A stretch of 64,000 nucleotides of DNA from Candidatus Phytoplasma pruni (GTDB lineage: Bacteria; Bacillota_I; Bacilli_A; Acholeplasmatales; Acholeplasmataceae), in NCBI RefSeq assembly GCF_013391955.1, contig NZ_JABUOH010000047.1, positions 1 through 64,000 of the forward strand, in the 5' to 3' direction. Each line of letters begins with the position of its first letter. Position 1 is the first letter of the stretch. Of the stretch, positions 11,901-19,748 are shown piece by piece. Position numbers and translations under genes: made by a program. The notes under the pieces are model-generated. The model saw only the letters and a list, made by a program, of their open reading frames with translations. It did no database searches and had not been told where the DNA came from.

Positions 11901-13566
11901 AAGCATCTAAAGGTTTGATAGGAGGACGAGATTGTTCCGGTAAAAAAACAATTAAATCAAAATTACGTTGAAAAAATTCTTTAATCTTTTGTTCAATATG
12001 AGCTAATTCATTTTGAATGAAATCTATTGCTTTTTCTAAAGAAGAAATATCTTTTTCAAATTTATCTTCATCAATAGAGTTAATTTGATCTTTAATAACT
12101 GAAACATTATGTTCCAATTGTTTTAAATCTTCTTGTTCGCTTGATAAAAAACTAACCGCTAGAGGTCTTATTTCTGGAAGTAATTTATCTCTTAAAACAT
12201 TAAGAGCGGTTTTTTTCATAGATGTAACTAAAACTCTTTTACCTAAAGTTAAATAATGAGAAAGAATATTGGCGATTGTATGGGTTTTACCAGTTCCTGG
12301 TGGCCCTTGAACTACTAATCCTTCATAACTTTCTAACTTTTGAATGATTTTAACTTGTTCTTCGTTAGAAGCCATAGTGAAAAATAAATCTTTCACAGGA
12401 ACAGCCTCAGGATCTTCGTTAGAAGGGTAATGAATTTCCAAACTTCTAAATTCCGGCATTTTAATTTTTTTACGGGAATCTGATTGTTCTTCCAGGATAG
12501 ATAAAATTCCTTTCGGAATATCAGGTAAATTTCTTGTAGCTACTTGAAATTGACTTTGAAAACGTTCTAAATCTTGAATTAAAAATTTATTATCACGCGG
12601 ACGAATGAAAACTACCCAATTATCAGTAATTTTTAATTCTTCTGTTATTGGTAATAAAGTGCGATCATTATTCCCTTGTGGCTTATATTCCCCTTGCGGA
12701 TCAAGATGAGAAGCCGCTATTTTAAGAATAGAATCAAAAGTTTTAGGATTATAAGGAGAAAAAACCACATTTCTACCTTCTTGAGAAACTAATGAAGATT
12801 TTTTCCAAGCAGTTTCAATAGCGGAAACACCAGGATTTTGAATAAAAGTGTAAATATCTAACTCTAATTGAGGCTCTCTAAGAGGCATTAATTCCATAGA
12901 ATTAGTTCTTTCGTTCATATGGATTTCTAAAGCATGACTAATTAAAGGATAACGAATTTTGGATTTTTTACCATCTGAATTCCATAAAACAATTCCTACT
13001 CCTAAAACTAATTCACGATGAGAATCATCTTGATTGCTTCTAAATTCTTGTTCTAATTTATATAATTTTTTATATAATTGTCTTGTTTTGCTAATTTCGG
13101 CTTCTTTTTCAGCCCAAACTTTCCAAGTATTTTGGTAATAATTGTCAAAATCAGTTTGAAGAGATTGATTTAAAGGTAAAAATTCTTTTAGAAAAACATA
13201 ATCTTTTTCGTTTTCTTCGTTAAAATTGGTTGTGATAGGAAAACCTGATTCTTTTAGTTCTGATTTTTTGACTTTATTTTTTAAAACAGGCAATATTCTA
13301 TAATCATCAGAAATATTTAACCATAATTTTAATAAAGGGTTTTTAGTAATTTGAGGAGCCACAGGAGGAGCGAAACGTTCTATTGTGATCCAAACATCTC
13401 CTTCTTTCGCTTTAGGATTCATATACACTCCTGGCAAGGCTAAGAGAGTATTCTCATGATAAAACCATTCATGACTTTCGACATCAATTATAATTTTATC
13501 ACGTATTTTTTTAGTTTCTTTTGTGAAATCCAATAACGACAAAAGACGTTTGTATTCTATGTTCAT
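8932..13566 (-). CDS. Large superfamily I helicase with C-terminal nuclease-like domain
   Basis: This is a 1544-residue protein. An N-terminal region of about 400 residues precedes a UPF1-like SF1 helicase: Walker A QGPPGTGKTHT at about 418, a long alpha-helical/coiled insertion at about 480-1080, Walker B DLVIIDEASQS at about 1120, motif III ILIVGDDKQVGP, ARTFQGEERNIIFLS, and motif VI NVAASRARDRMYLV near 1370. The last ~150 residues (ERQIYDILVDLGYRV, YRIDLVVEG, LAIDCHGDRL) resemble a PD-(D/E)XK/Vsr-like domain (REase_MTES_1575 type). I chose ATG 13566 over the TTG 21 codons upstream because no RBS precedes the latter. It could act in DNA/RNA repair or in defence. The specific role is unknown. 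Confidence 0.85.
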   Translation of the reverse strand: MNIEYKRLLSLLDFTKETKKIRDKIIIDVESHEWFYHENTLLALPGVYMNPKAKEGDVWITIERFAPPVAPQITKNPLLKLWLNISDDYRILPVLKNKVKKSELKESGFPITTNFNEENEKDYVFLKEFLPLNQSLQTDFDNYYQNTWKVWAEKEAEISKTRQLYKKLYKLEQEFRSNQDDSHRELVLGVGIVLWNSDGKKSKIRYPLISHALEIHMNERTNSMELMPLREPQLELDIYTFIQNPGVSAIETAWKKSSLVSQEGRNVVFSPYNPKTFDSILKIAASHLDPQGEYKPQGNNDRTLLPITEELKITDNWVVFIRPRDNKFLIQDLERFQSQFQVATRNLPDIPKGILSILEEQSDSRKKIKMPEFRSLEIHYPSNEDPEAVPVKDLFFTMASNEEQVKIIQKLESYEGLVVQGPPGTGKTHTIANILSHYLTLGKRVLVTSMKKTALNVLRDKLLPEIRPLAVSFLSSEQEDLKQLEHNVSVIKDQINSIDEDKFEKDISSLEKAIDFIQNELAHIEQKIKEFFQRNFDLIVFLPEQSRPPIKPLDASKTLVKKRHKIEWFKDELKLTNAPLFKSEDITELKKARLKVGEKISYLNIEIPTIEPDLVENLMEIHTNIITYNSIKEEIKENKIFSLEFKNDKILEKAQHLLEMVEYQIKLNQSLIDGEKKFAWHGSIKNTLKKSRHDLPLKEFAVFYKDIQEAVAQQQDFLTRPVASFANLELDAEMMRAINKKASGKSAFGLFSFGKKAEKEKLSSIVIISNRPENKEDWKHVQKYFRLRKKMRNLIIIWQNGLASNLLLSDELVNYDNSDPSTFNPKHILRLKKVSDHYQYLIEKDVRDAEIIKLVSELLPKFPEIKQVPNRLDLLTQLQNDLQKNIEFHNVRDAYKQKNKIKDVFAISSAELFENVQNLIEEKCGNPEINVKTLKKETDSFLKEIKNLDALKENFETIKTVSEMIEKSGAPLWADDLRNKPPLSSSSDNLLPNDWDEIWWLKQLEVHLYNLQTRDYLNKMEAKRKQKIIDLEKVYKQIVSKKTWLQVSRKSTPDMESALQSFITHIAKIGKGTGKKAPIHRRQARQALTNILESNAIPCWIMPHDKISEVLPSQIGNFDLVIIDEASQSDLSALAAFLRADKILIVGDDKQVGPHDISDVSKTQILSQRFLKNQVKRYQGHLSSGSSIYELFQVVFAHEKIMLKEHFRSVSPIIEYSNREFYHNEIQPMRLPKKSERLDPPLIDVLVTDGACEDEKQEINKAEARYIVDEIKRICADPTMKDKTIGVVTLKGDRQEHYIYDMLERELPNDLLERHAIKCGNARTFQGEERNIIFLSLVVSFRPNGKKPMPLTKEDAYQRFNVAASRARDRMYLVRSIEMNENQLSNKDVLRRGIIKHFSLPFSQEEKKIKNFRTLCETDFERQIYDILVDLGYRVLPQVKVGSYRIDLVVEGDNDNRLAIDCHGDRLQSAEQDDHDLNRQRVLERNGWEFWNAFAFNFVLNKEDVIKDLIKNLEAKDIEPTKTENINQAIYTEQRRVTVFKKNE

Positions 13567-13907
13567 ATAAAATTTTCTTTTTCTTTCTTTGAAGTTTAAG
13601 AAGAAGTGAGATGAGATGTTTAAAAACAATTTTAAATATTTAAAAAAATAATAAAATATTAGAAAATTAAATATTTTTAAAAAATAGAGTTTTTTAAAAA
13701 AATTAAGATATAATAAAATTAATATATTATTATTTAATTATAATAAAAACAGCTTAAAAAGTCAATTTTTTTATCAATTAAATAATATGATTTAAAGGAA
13801 ATAAATAAAATTATTAAATAATATATATATTTTAAGTTATAAAATTTTATATAATAAAAATGTATAAGTAAAAATATTTTTGATTAAATTTAAGGAGAAA
13901 AAACATC
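13567..13907. other. Divergent AT-rich intergenic region between helicase and pduL
   Basis: About 340 bases are almost pure A/T and lie between divergent genes, so both promoters should be here. A TATAAT at 13850-13855 lies about 55 bases before pduL, but I see no good -35 box at the right distance. There is no open frame of note and no RNA gene. Confidence 0.4.
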
Positions 13908-14489
13908 ATGTCCAAAAAAATACCTGTAGGCGTGTCCGGAAGACACGTTCATTTAACGCAAAAAACATTAGATATTTTGTTTGGTAGCGAAAATTATCAA
14001 TTAACTGTTTTTAAAAATTTAAAACAAGTGGGTCAATACGCTGCTGAAGAAAAGATTGATGTTATGAGTCCTGAAGGTAAATTAATTACAGGCGTACGTA
14101 TCGTTGGTCCGGTTAGAAACGTTGACCAAGTGGAAATTAGTCAAAGCGATAATTTAAGATATAAATTTAAAGCTCCTGTAAGAAGTTCTGGCGATATTAA
14201 AAATTCTGATAAAGCCACTTTAATCGGTCCTAAAGGACAAGTAGATATTGCTGAAGGAGTTATTTTATCAGACAGACATATTCATTTTTCCGAAGAAGAA
14301 GCGAAAGAATATGGCATCGTAGATAAAGAAATGGTAAATGTTAAAATAGACGGCATTAAACCAGGTGTTTTAGAAGATGTTTTATGTCGCGTACATAAAG
14401 ATTACAGATTAGAATGTCATTTAGATACTGACGATGCTAGCGCGTTTTTATTAAAAAGCGGCGATTCAGTAACTTTAATTAAGAAATAA
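13908..14489 (+). CDS. pduL: PduL-type phosphate acyltransferase (phosphotransacetylase)
   Basis: PduL converts acyl-CoA plus phosphate to acyl phosphate and CoA, and is unrelated in fold to Pta. The two halves carry the metal-binding histidine motifs SGRHVHLT (about residue 9) and LSDRHIHFS (about 123). Length (193) is typical of a free enzyme without a microcompartment encapsulation peptide. AAGGAG precedes the ATG. No propanediol-utilisation genes are near. In phytoplasmas it has been proposed to feed acetyl-phosphate to acetate kinase for ATP (established suggestion; ackA is not in this window). Confidence 0.93.
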   Translation: MSKKIPVGVSGRHVHLTQKTLDILFGSENYQLTVFKNLKQVGQYAAEEKIDVMSPEGKLITGVRIVGPVRNVDQVEISQSDNLRYKFKAPVRSSGDIKNSDKATLIGPKGQVDIAEGVILSDRHIHFSEEEAKEYGIVDKEMVNVKIDGIKPGVLEDVLCRVHKDYRLECHLDTDDASAFLLKSGDSVTLIKK

Positions 14490-14636
14490 TTGGATTTATA
14501 ACTTTTTTTTAAATAAGGTTATTTGGTCAAAATTAACCAATCATCGAAAATATATAATTATGATCAAAATATTTTTTATTCCATATTTCTCAAAAATAAC
14601 ATTTTTTTGGATAAAAAAGAAAGAGTCATATATATA

Positions 14637-15941
14637 ATGTGTAAAAAAAATAATTTTAAAGAACCGGAAAAATTCCATAGACCAGAAGTTTTTAGAGATC
14701 CAATTTATGGTTATATTTATTTAGATTATCTTTTCTTAGAAAAATTGATCAATACTAAAGTTTTTCAACGATTAAGACGCATTAAACAATTAAGTTTTGT
14801 TAATGTAGTTTTTCACGGCGCGGAACATTCACGTTTTTCTCATAGTTTAGGAGTTTATGAGTTATCAAGAAGGTTTATAGAAACTCATAAATTTCAACTA
14901 TCAGAAGAAATTTTTTCTTTAAGAAATAAATTAATTTTATTGACCGCTTCTTTACTGCATGATATCGGTCATGGAGCTTATTCTCACATGTTTGAACGTA
15001 TTTTTAAAACTAATCATGAAGAAAAAACTGCTGAAATTATCGTTCATAATGAAGAAATAAGAGCTATTTTAGATTCCATAGATCAAGATTTTAAAAAAGA
15101 TGTAGCTTCGGTTATTAAAAAAGAAAAAGATAACGAATTTCAATTGATTCAACAACTTTTAACCAGTCAATTAGATTTTGATCGCTTGGATTATTTAAAA
15201 AGAGATTCTTTTTTTACAGGCGTTTCTTACGGACATATCGATACTGATCGTTTGATTAGAATTATTGATATAGAAAAACGCGAACAAAAATATCAAATAG
15301 TTTTTAGAAAAAACGGTATTTCCGCGATTGAAAACTATTTAATCAATCGTTATCATATGTATAGACAAGTTTATTATCATCCAAAAATTAAAGGTTATTC
15401 CATCATTTTAGAAAAAATTTTTATTAGAATAAAAAAATTAATTTCTGAAAATTATTTTTTTGATAGCGATATTATCGTTCTTTTGAAAGAGTTTTTAGAT
15501 CAAAAACAAGATTTAAATAAAAATTTAGAAACATATTTAAAAATAGATGATTTTTACGTTAATTCTTTAATTGTTCGCTTACAAGATGATAAAGACGTTA
15601 TTTTAGCGAATTTATGTCAAGATTTTTTAAACCGTAGGATATGGAAATATAAAGAAAATAACGATAAGAATAAAGAAATTATAAATAAAATTAAAAAACA
15701 TTATGGTGCTAATGGCGAATATTACACTTTTGAAGATAACTCTATTACGCAAGATGCTTATAGAGAAGATGACGACAATATTGGCGAACAAATTTTTATT
15801 TCATCCCATACTTCGTCTAATAATAAAATTCAGCCATTAAGTCGCGAATCAACCATTATTAGCAGTCTAATGGATGGTGTTATGCAAAAAGAAAACCGTA
15901 AGTTTTTTTATTATAGAGAGTATTCAGATAAAAAAGAATGA
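14637..15941 (+). CDS. HD-domain phosphohydrolase (dNTPase-like)
   Basis: This metal-dependent HD hydrolase resembles YwfO/dGTPase-like proteins. The conserved HD core includes RLRRIKQL, GAEHSRFSHSLGV and LLHDIGHGAYSHMFE, with a later D in QLDFDRLDYLKRDS. From ATG 14637 it is 434 residues. An open frame runs 38 codons further upstream from a TTG, but the N-terminal part is low-complexity and conservation starts at FHRPEVFRDPIYGYI. The stop TGA overlaps the rsmA start (ATGA). The physiological substrate is unknown; nucleotide pool control is a family-based guess. Confidence 0.88.
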   Translation: MCKKNNFKEPEKFHRPEVFRDPIYGYIYLDYLFLEKLINTKVFQRLRRIKQLSFVNVVFHGAEHSRFSHSLGVYELSRRFIETHKFQLSEEIFSLRNKLILLTASLLHDIGHGAYSHMFERIFKTNHEEKTAEIIVHNEEIRAILDSIDQDFKKDVASVIKKEKDNEFQLIQQLLTSQLDFDRLDYLKRDSFFTGVSYGHIDTDRLIRIIDIEKREQKYQIVFRKNGISAIENYLINRYHMYRQVYYHPKIKGYSIILEKIFIRIKKLISENYFFDSDIIVLLKEFLDQKQDLNKNLETYLKIDDFYVNSLIVRLQDDKDVILANLCQDFLNRRIWKYKENNDKNKEIINKIKKHYGANGEYYTFEDNSITQDAYREDDDNIGEQIFISSHTSSNNKIQPLSRESTIISSLMDGVMQKENRKFFYYREYSDKKE

Positions 15942-16753
15942 AACCAAAACACATCATTAAAAAACAATACGGTCAAAATTTTTTAAATGACATTAATTTA
16001 TTGACTTATATAGTGGAAAAAGCTGGCTTAGATAACCAAAATGTTGTGGAAATAGGTCCCGGAAAAGGCGCTTTAACTAAATTAATCGTTAAAAAGGCTA
16101 AAAAAGTTGTGGCTTACGAAATAGACGTTTCTTTAAAACCTTTTTTACAATTTGATTCTCATTTTGATATTAATATTATTTACGATGATTTTTTAAAAAG
16201 AAATTTAGAACACGATTTTCAAACTTATTTTCAAGAAGAGGATATTGTTTTAATTGGTAATTTGCCTTATAATATTACCTCTCCTATATTATTTAAAATT
16301 TTATTTTTGCCGCAAATAAAAACTTTCACTATTATGGTGCAAAAAGAAGTAGCTTTACGTCTTTTATCTAAACCACATAATACTACTTATAATTCTATAA
16401 GTGTTATTTTTCAGTCTTTAATGGTAATTAGTAAAATTAAAGATGTGAAAAATACTATGTTTTTTCCTAAACCGAAAGTAGATAGTACGGTTTTAAAATT
16501 CGAAAGAATCGCTTTAGAGGCAACAGAAAAAGCTTTTATAGAAAAGAAGTTTTTTAACTTTGTTAAAGCTTCTTTCCAACAGAAAAGAAAAAAATTATTA
16601 AATAATCTACATTCTCATTTTAAAATTTCTAAAAAAGAATTAATACCTTTTTTTGAAAAAAATCAACTTTCTTTAGATATAAGAGCAGAACAAATAGGAA
16701 TTATACAATTTCAACAAATAGCGACCTCTTTTTTTGATTTTTTTGTTTTATAA
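15938..16753 (+). CDS. rsmA: 16S rRNA dimethyladenosine transferase RsmA (KsgA)
   Basis: It dimethylates A1518 and A1519 of 16S rRNA. The SAM site is VVEIGPGKGALTK (about 37-49), the catalytic motif is GNLPYNITSPI (about 108), and the N-terminal KKQYGQNFLND is typical. Length (271) is complete. It overlaps the HD gene by four bases (ATGA), so it is translationally coupled to it. Confidence 0.97.
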   Translation: MKPKHIIKKQYGQNFLNDINLLTYIVEKAGLDNQNVVEIGPGKGALTKLIVKKAKKVVAYEIDVSLKPFLQFDSHFDINIIYDDFLKRNLEHDFQTYFQEEDIVLIGNLPYNITSPILFKILFLPQIKTFTIMVQKEVALRLLSKPHNTTYNSISVIFQSLMVISKIKDVKNTMFFPKPKVDSTVLKFERIALEATEKAFIEKKFFNFVKASFQQKRKKLLNNLHSHFKISKKELIPFFEKNQLSLDIRAEQIGIIQFQQIATSFFDFFVL

Positions 16754-16816
16754 AGAAAAATTTCTCACTTTAATTTGAAAAATAAAATAATAAACTCTCA
16801 ATATTTTTTATAATTA

Positions 16817-16825
16817 TGTTAAAAT
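16817..16825 (+). promoter_or_regulatory. Possible extended -10 element upstream of spoVG
   Basis: TGTTAAAAT (TG-n-TAAAAT) lies about 62 bases before the spoVG start. No clear -35 is at 17 bases. AGGGGAA follows as the spoVG ribosome binding site. Confidence 0.35.
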
Positions 16826-16887
16826 AGATTTATAGTTTAATTAGATTTATTTTAAAATAAAATATAAGAGTTAGGGGAACAATATAA

Positions 16888-17169
16888 ATGCAAGTTACCG
16901 ATGTTAGAATCAAATTACACAAGGGCGAAAACAGATTAAGAGGTGTTGCTTCTGTTGCTTTTGATAATGCCTTTGTTGTTCATTATATTAAAATTATCGA
17001 AGGAGAAAGAGGCATTTTTATCGCAATGCCTAGTATTAAAACCAATTCTGAAGATGTTAAAAAACCTAATTATATCGATATAGCTCATCCTATTAACACT
17101 GAAACAAGAACTATGATTGAAAATGCTATCATAGAAACTTATAAAGAGATAGTTGAAAGAGCAGCATAA
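16888..17169 (+). CDS. spoVG: SpoVG family nucleic-acid-binding regulator
   Basis: This is a small regulator that binds DNA or RNA site-specifically in Firmicutes. The whole 93-residue protein matches the family: VTDVRIKLHKGENRLRGVAS, FVVHYIKIIEGERGIFIAMPS and the C-terminal HPINTETRTMIENAI. Sporulation genes are absent from this lineage, so the role is presumably general gene regulation. The next gene starts two bases after its stop, so the two form one transcription unit. Confidence 0.95.
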   Translation: MQVTDVRIKLHKGENRLRGVASVAFDNAFVVHYIKIIEGERGIFIAMPSIKTNSEDVKKPNYIDIAHPINTETRTMIENAIIETYKEIVERAA

Positions 17170-17171
17170 GT

Positions 17172-17780
17172 ATGAAAAAAAATAACTTGAGATATATTAA
17201 TTTAAAGCAATTAGTGTTTGTTTCTTCCTTGTCGGCTTTATCCATCGCTTTAAACGTGATGACACCTAAAATTTTAGGTTTTGCCCGACCGTTACAAAAA
17301 TTCCTTTGGTTAGATTTTTTAACAGTCATCCCTTTTTTGATTATGCCTTTGTATAACAAAAATTATTTTGTGGTTTCTACAGCGGCTTTTTTATCAGAAT
17401 TCGTGAGTTTTTGGTTTAGGAAATCACTTTATCCTTATAATCCCCTCTTAAGTGTTTCTTTCGCTTTTTGTTGGGGTTTTTTACCTTTATTAATGTTAAA
17501 AAATAAGGAGATGTCCTTTTTAAAACATTATTTGATTATTACCTTTATTGCGGTGATGCATTTTTTCCTTTTTATCCTTTTAAACTTCTTTTTTATAGAC
17601 GCTATTTTCAGCAAAAAAGAAGGCAGTTTTACAACTTTATTACAAGATAATTTTATGGGAAGGTTTTTAACACCTTTTTTATACATTAAATTTATCAGCG
17701 TTTTTTTCGTTTCTTTTTTAATTACTTATTTATACCGTATTATTAAAAGACAACTATTAAACGTGTTTTCCTTTAATTAA
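17172..17780 (+). CDS. Probable ECF-transporter substrate-binding (S) membrane protein
   Basis: This is a 202-residue, strongly hydrophobic protein with about five to six membrane helices. The N-terminal SALSIALNVMTP followed by a region ending LDFLTVIPFLI resembles the start of ECF S components, in which an A-rich helix precedes a conserved aromatic/acidic loop. The C-terminal half has helices near 115-140 and 165-190. It is tightly linked to spoVG, not to the ecfT/ecfA genes at 38-40 kb, which is usual for group II ECF systems where many S units share one module. The substrate cannot be read from the sequence, and another small membrane protein family is possible. Confidence 0.6.
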   Translation: MKKNNLRYINLKQLVFVSSLSALSIALNVMTPKILGFARPLQKFLWLDFLTVIPFLIMPLYNKNYFVVSTAAFLSEFVSFWFRKSLYPYNPLLSVSFAFCWGFLPLLMLKNKEMSFLKHYLIITFIAVMHFFLFILLNFFFIDAIFSKKEGSFTTLLQDNFMGRFLTPFLYIKFISVFFVSFLITYLYRIIKRQLLNVFSFN

Positions 17781-17964
17781 AAATATTCCCCTTTAATTAA
17801 AAAAAAGATTTTTGTCTCGTTGAGAAGAATTGTTCCCTTTTAGGTCTTTAACCCTTGAAGTTGATGGTTCTTTTTTTATTGTAAAATCAGCAATAAATTT
17901 ATTTTAAAATAATAAAAAAACCTTCTTTCTTAAAGAAATTGTTAAGAAAAAAAGAACATGAATA
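17781..17964. other. Intergenic stretch with a relatively GC-rich island
   Basis: The segment holds no gene. About 17817-17870 is less AT-rich than its surroundings, contains a small CTC-GTT-GAG hairpin and ends in a T run. It could be a short RNA or a gene remnant. I cannot assign it. Confidence 0.25.
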
Positions 17965-18007
17965 AAAAAAACAAACTATTTAATTTTCATTAAATAATTT
18001 GTTTTTT
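17965..18007. terminator. Bidirectional terminator between the S-component gene and adk
   Basis: AAAAAACAAA (17965-17974) pairs with TTTGTTTTTT (17998-18007), with an inner AT-rich stem and a TTTC loop. It lies just downstream of adk on the minus strand and downstream of the convergent plus-strand genes. Confidence 0.8.
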
Positions 18008-18026
18008 CTTTTTATACAGGTATCTT

Positions 18027-18683
18027 TTACAGATGAGATATTTTTTTTAATAATAATTGCGTTACATCTTTAATAGACATTTTAGGATCGTTAACAATAA
18101 TTTCTATTATTTTGTTTTCTTTTTGATAATATTCCACTAAAGGAAGAGTTTCTTGTTTGTAAACATTTAAACGTTTAGTGAAAGTCTCTAAATTATCGTC
18201 TTTTCTTTGAATTAAAGGTGTTTGGTCTTTGTCGCATAAATTAGCCTTTTGAGGGACTTTAGTAGACAAGTGATAAATTTCTCCACATTTAGGACAAATA
18301 ATTCTCCCTAAAATTCTTTGTTTTAAACATTCTTCACTAGAATTGAAGTAAATAACTTTGGTTAAATTGATCTTTTTGTCTTCAAATTCTTTAGTTAAAA
18401 ATTTAGCTTGTGATAAATTACGAGGAAAACCGTCTAAAACAAAACCATTTTTAACATCATCTTGTGCTAAGCGCTCGCTTATCATAGCATTTGTCACTTC
18501 ATCAGGAACTAAAGAACCTTGTTCGATATAAGAATTAGCTAATTTGCCTAATTTAGTTTTTAACACAAAATGTTTTCTAAATATATCTCCTGTAGATATA
18601 TGAGGAATATTGAAATGTTTAGACAAAACAGAAGCTTGTGTTCCCTTACCAGTAGCGGGCGGTCCTATTAATATTATATTCAT
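18027..18683 (-). CDS. adk: Adenylate kinase, zinc lid type
   Basis: It interconverts ATP, ADP and AMP. The P-loop is GPPATGKGTQ (residues 7-16; more usual is GPPGAGKGT). HISTGDIFR and the AMP/LID blocks are present, and the LID carries a Cys-Cys-Cys-Asp zinc site (CPKC plus CDKD). Length is 218. AGAGAGG precedes the ATG. In most Gram-positives adk sits between secY and map; here it is a lone gene about 25 kb away from that pair. Confidence 0.97.
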   Translation of the reverse strand: MNIILIGPPATGKGTQASVLSKHFNIPHISTGDIFRKHFVLKTKLGKLANSYIEQGSLVPDEVTNAMISERLAQDDVKNGFVLDGFPRNLSQAKFLTKEFEDKKINLTKVIYFNSSEECLKQRILGRIICPKCGEIYHLSTKVPQKANLCDKDQTPLIQRKDDNLETFTKRLNVYKQETLPLVEYYQKENKIIEIIVNDPKMSIKDVTQLLLKKISHL

Positions 18684-19290
18684 TTTTTGCCTCTCTTATT
18701 TTGTCTTTATATTCATGTGGGTAATTGATATCTTTTTTACCATAAGAGATCGAAAAGAATTATTTCTTTTGATTGATAATGGATAATAATGTCTGATACT
18801 TACTCATCAATATAAATTTAAATATGAATTATTTTATTTGATATAATTTTAGTAGTTAATATTCGCAAAAAGATTAATTTATATTTTTATTAACTTTATT
18901 TTTTTAGCTCACAGTTATAATAATAACTAAAAAATAATATTAAAAAAAGAAAAAATAAATATTTTTTTAATATTGAAAAAAACATTAATAAAATATCTTT
19001 TTAAAACAATATTATAACATCAATAAGAGCCATTATCAACATCAAATTTATCTTTTTTTGTAAAAAGGTGTAAAAAGGAATAAAGATGATTCAAGGAAGT
19101 CAAAAAACGGATAAGAAACAAAAATGACTTAATCATTTTTTTCATAATAAATCTTTCTTTATCTTTTGAAGTGTTAATTCTTTCTTTTACTGTTTTAACC
19201 TTTATCATGTTATTATTATTTAAATCAAAAACCCCTTAATAAGGTCTTTTTTTGTAAAAAAAATTGATTCAAGAAAAGTATAAAAAACAC
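18684..19290. other. About 600 bases without a supported gene (left edge of the accessory island)
   Basis: This very AT-rich stretch lies upstream of adk. A 62-codon minus-strand frame (19020-19208) has a basic N-terminus and a hydrophobic stretch, but no RBS and no recognisable family. I treat it as a chance frame or a remnant. The adk promoter should lie in the left part. Confidence 0.4.
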
Positions 19291-19318
19291 TTGACATTAT
19301 AATGAAAAGGTGTATAAT
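19291..19318 (+). promoter_or_regulatory. Near-consensus sigma-70 promoter
   Basis: TTGACA (19291-19296), a 16-bp spacer ending in TG, and TATAAT (19313-19318) make this the best promoter match I see in the window. It faces a short frame without a good start codon, which is followed by a strong terminator. Confidence 0.85.
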
Positions 19319-19326
19319 ATACCTAA

Positions 19327-19554
19327 CCGTATAAAGAATATGGTTTCATCGCAAATCATTATAATGATTATTATAAAAAAAGCGTAGGTTTGGCGATTGA
19401 ATTTCCTTCTGAAAATGTTGTTCAAATTCATCATTTTTTTAAAGATCAAAATGGAAACCAAAAATACGAAACTTATACTAGAAATATTGAAGAATCAAGG
19501 GGCAAAGCTAGAATATTAAACGTTTTTTATGTGAAAAAAAATAAAAATGATTAA
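19327..19554 (+). pseudogene. Truncated 75-codon reading frame behind a strong promoter
   Basis: The frame opens just after a TAA at 19324-19326 and reads 75 codons with protein-like composition (for example KEYGFIANHYNDYYKK, GLAIEFPSENVVQ, YETYTRNIEESRGKARILNV) to a TAA at 19552-19554. It has no ATG or GTG start; the first TTG is at 19390. It looks like the 3' part of a gene whose 5' end was lost, or a gene using an unusual start. I recognise no family. The intact promoter and terminator suggest that it is still transcribed. Confidence 0.5.
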
Positions 19555-19560
19555 TGTATA

Positions 19561-19595
19561 TTTAAAAGGTTTTTTTGTCAAAAAAACCTTTTAAA
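19561..19595 (+). terminator. Strong terminator of the orphan transcription unit
   Basis: A perfect 17-bp inverted repeat (19561-19577 with 19579-19595), containing AAAAGG/CCTTTT, is followed by CTTTTTTTA. Confidence 0.85.
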
Positions 19596-19748
19596 CTTTT
19601 TTTATTTTTTTATTTTATTTATATGATTATATAATACATTAATTTTTAAAAAAATTAACAAGAAAATGAAAAAAAATAAACACGAAAAGGCCTATTTTAA
19701 TATTTTATTAAAATAAGCGAATAAAAGGGATAAAAGTTTTAAAAAAAA

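Noticed and set aside
13630-13907. Riboswitch or tRNA in the gap before pduL
   Set aside because: The segment is almost pure A/T, with no GC stems or conserved RNA cores.
19020-19208. 62-codon minus-strand frame with a hydrophobic stretch
   Set aside because: It has no RBS or promoter, and lysine/phenylalanine-rich content is expected by chance in this base composition.
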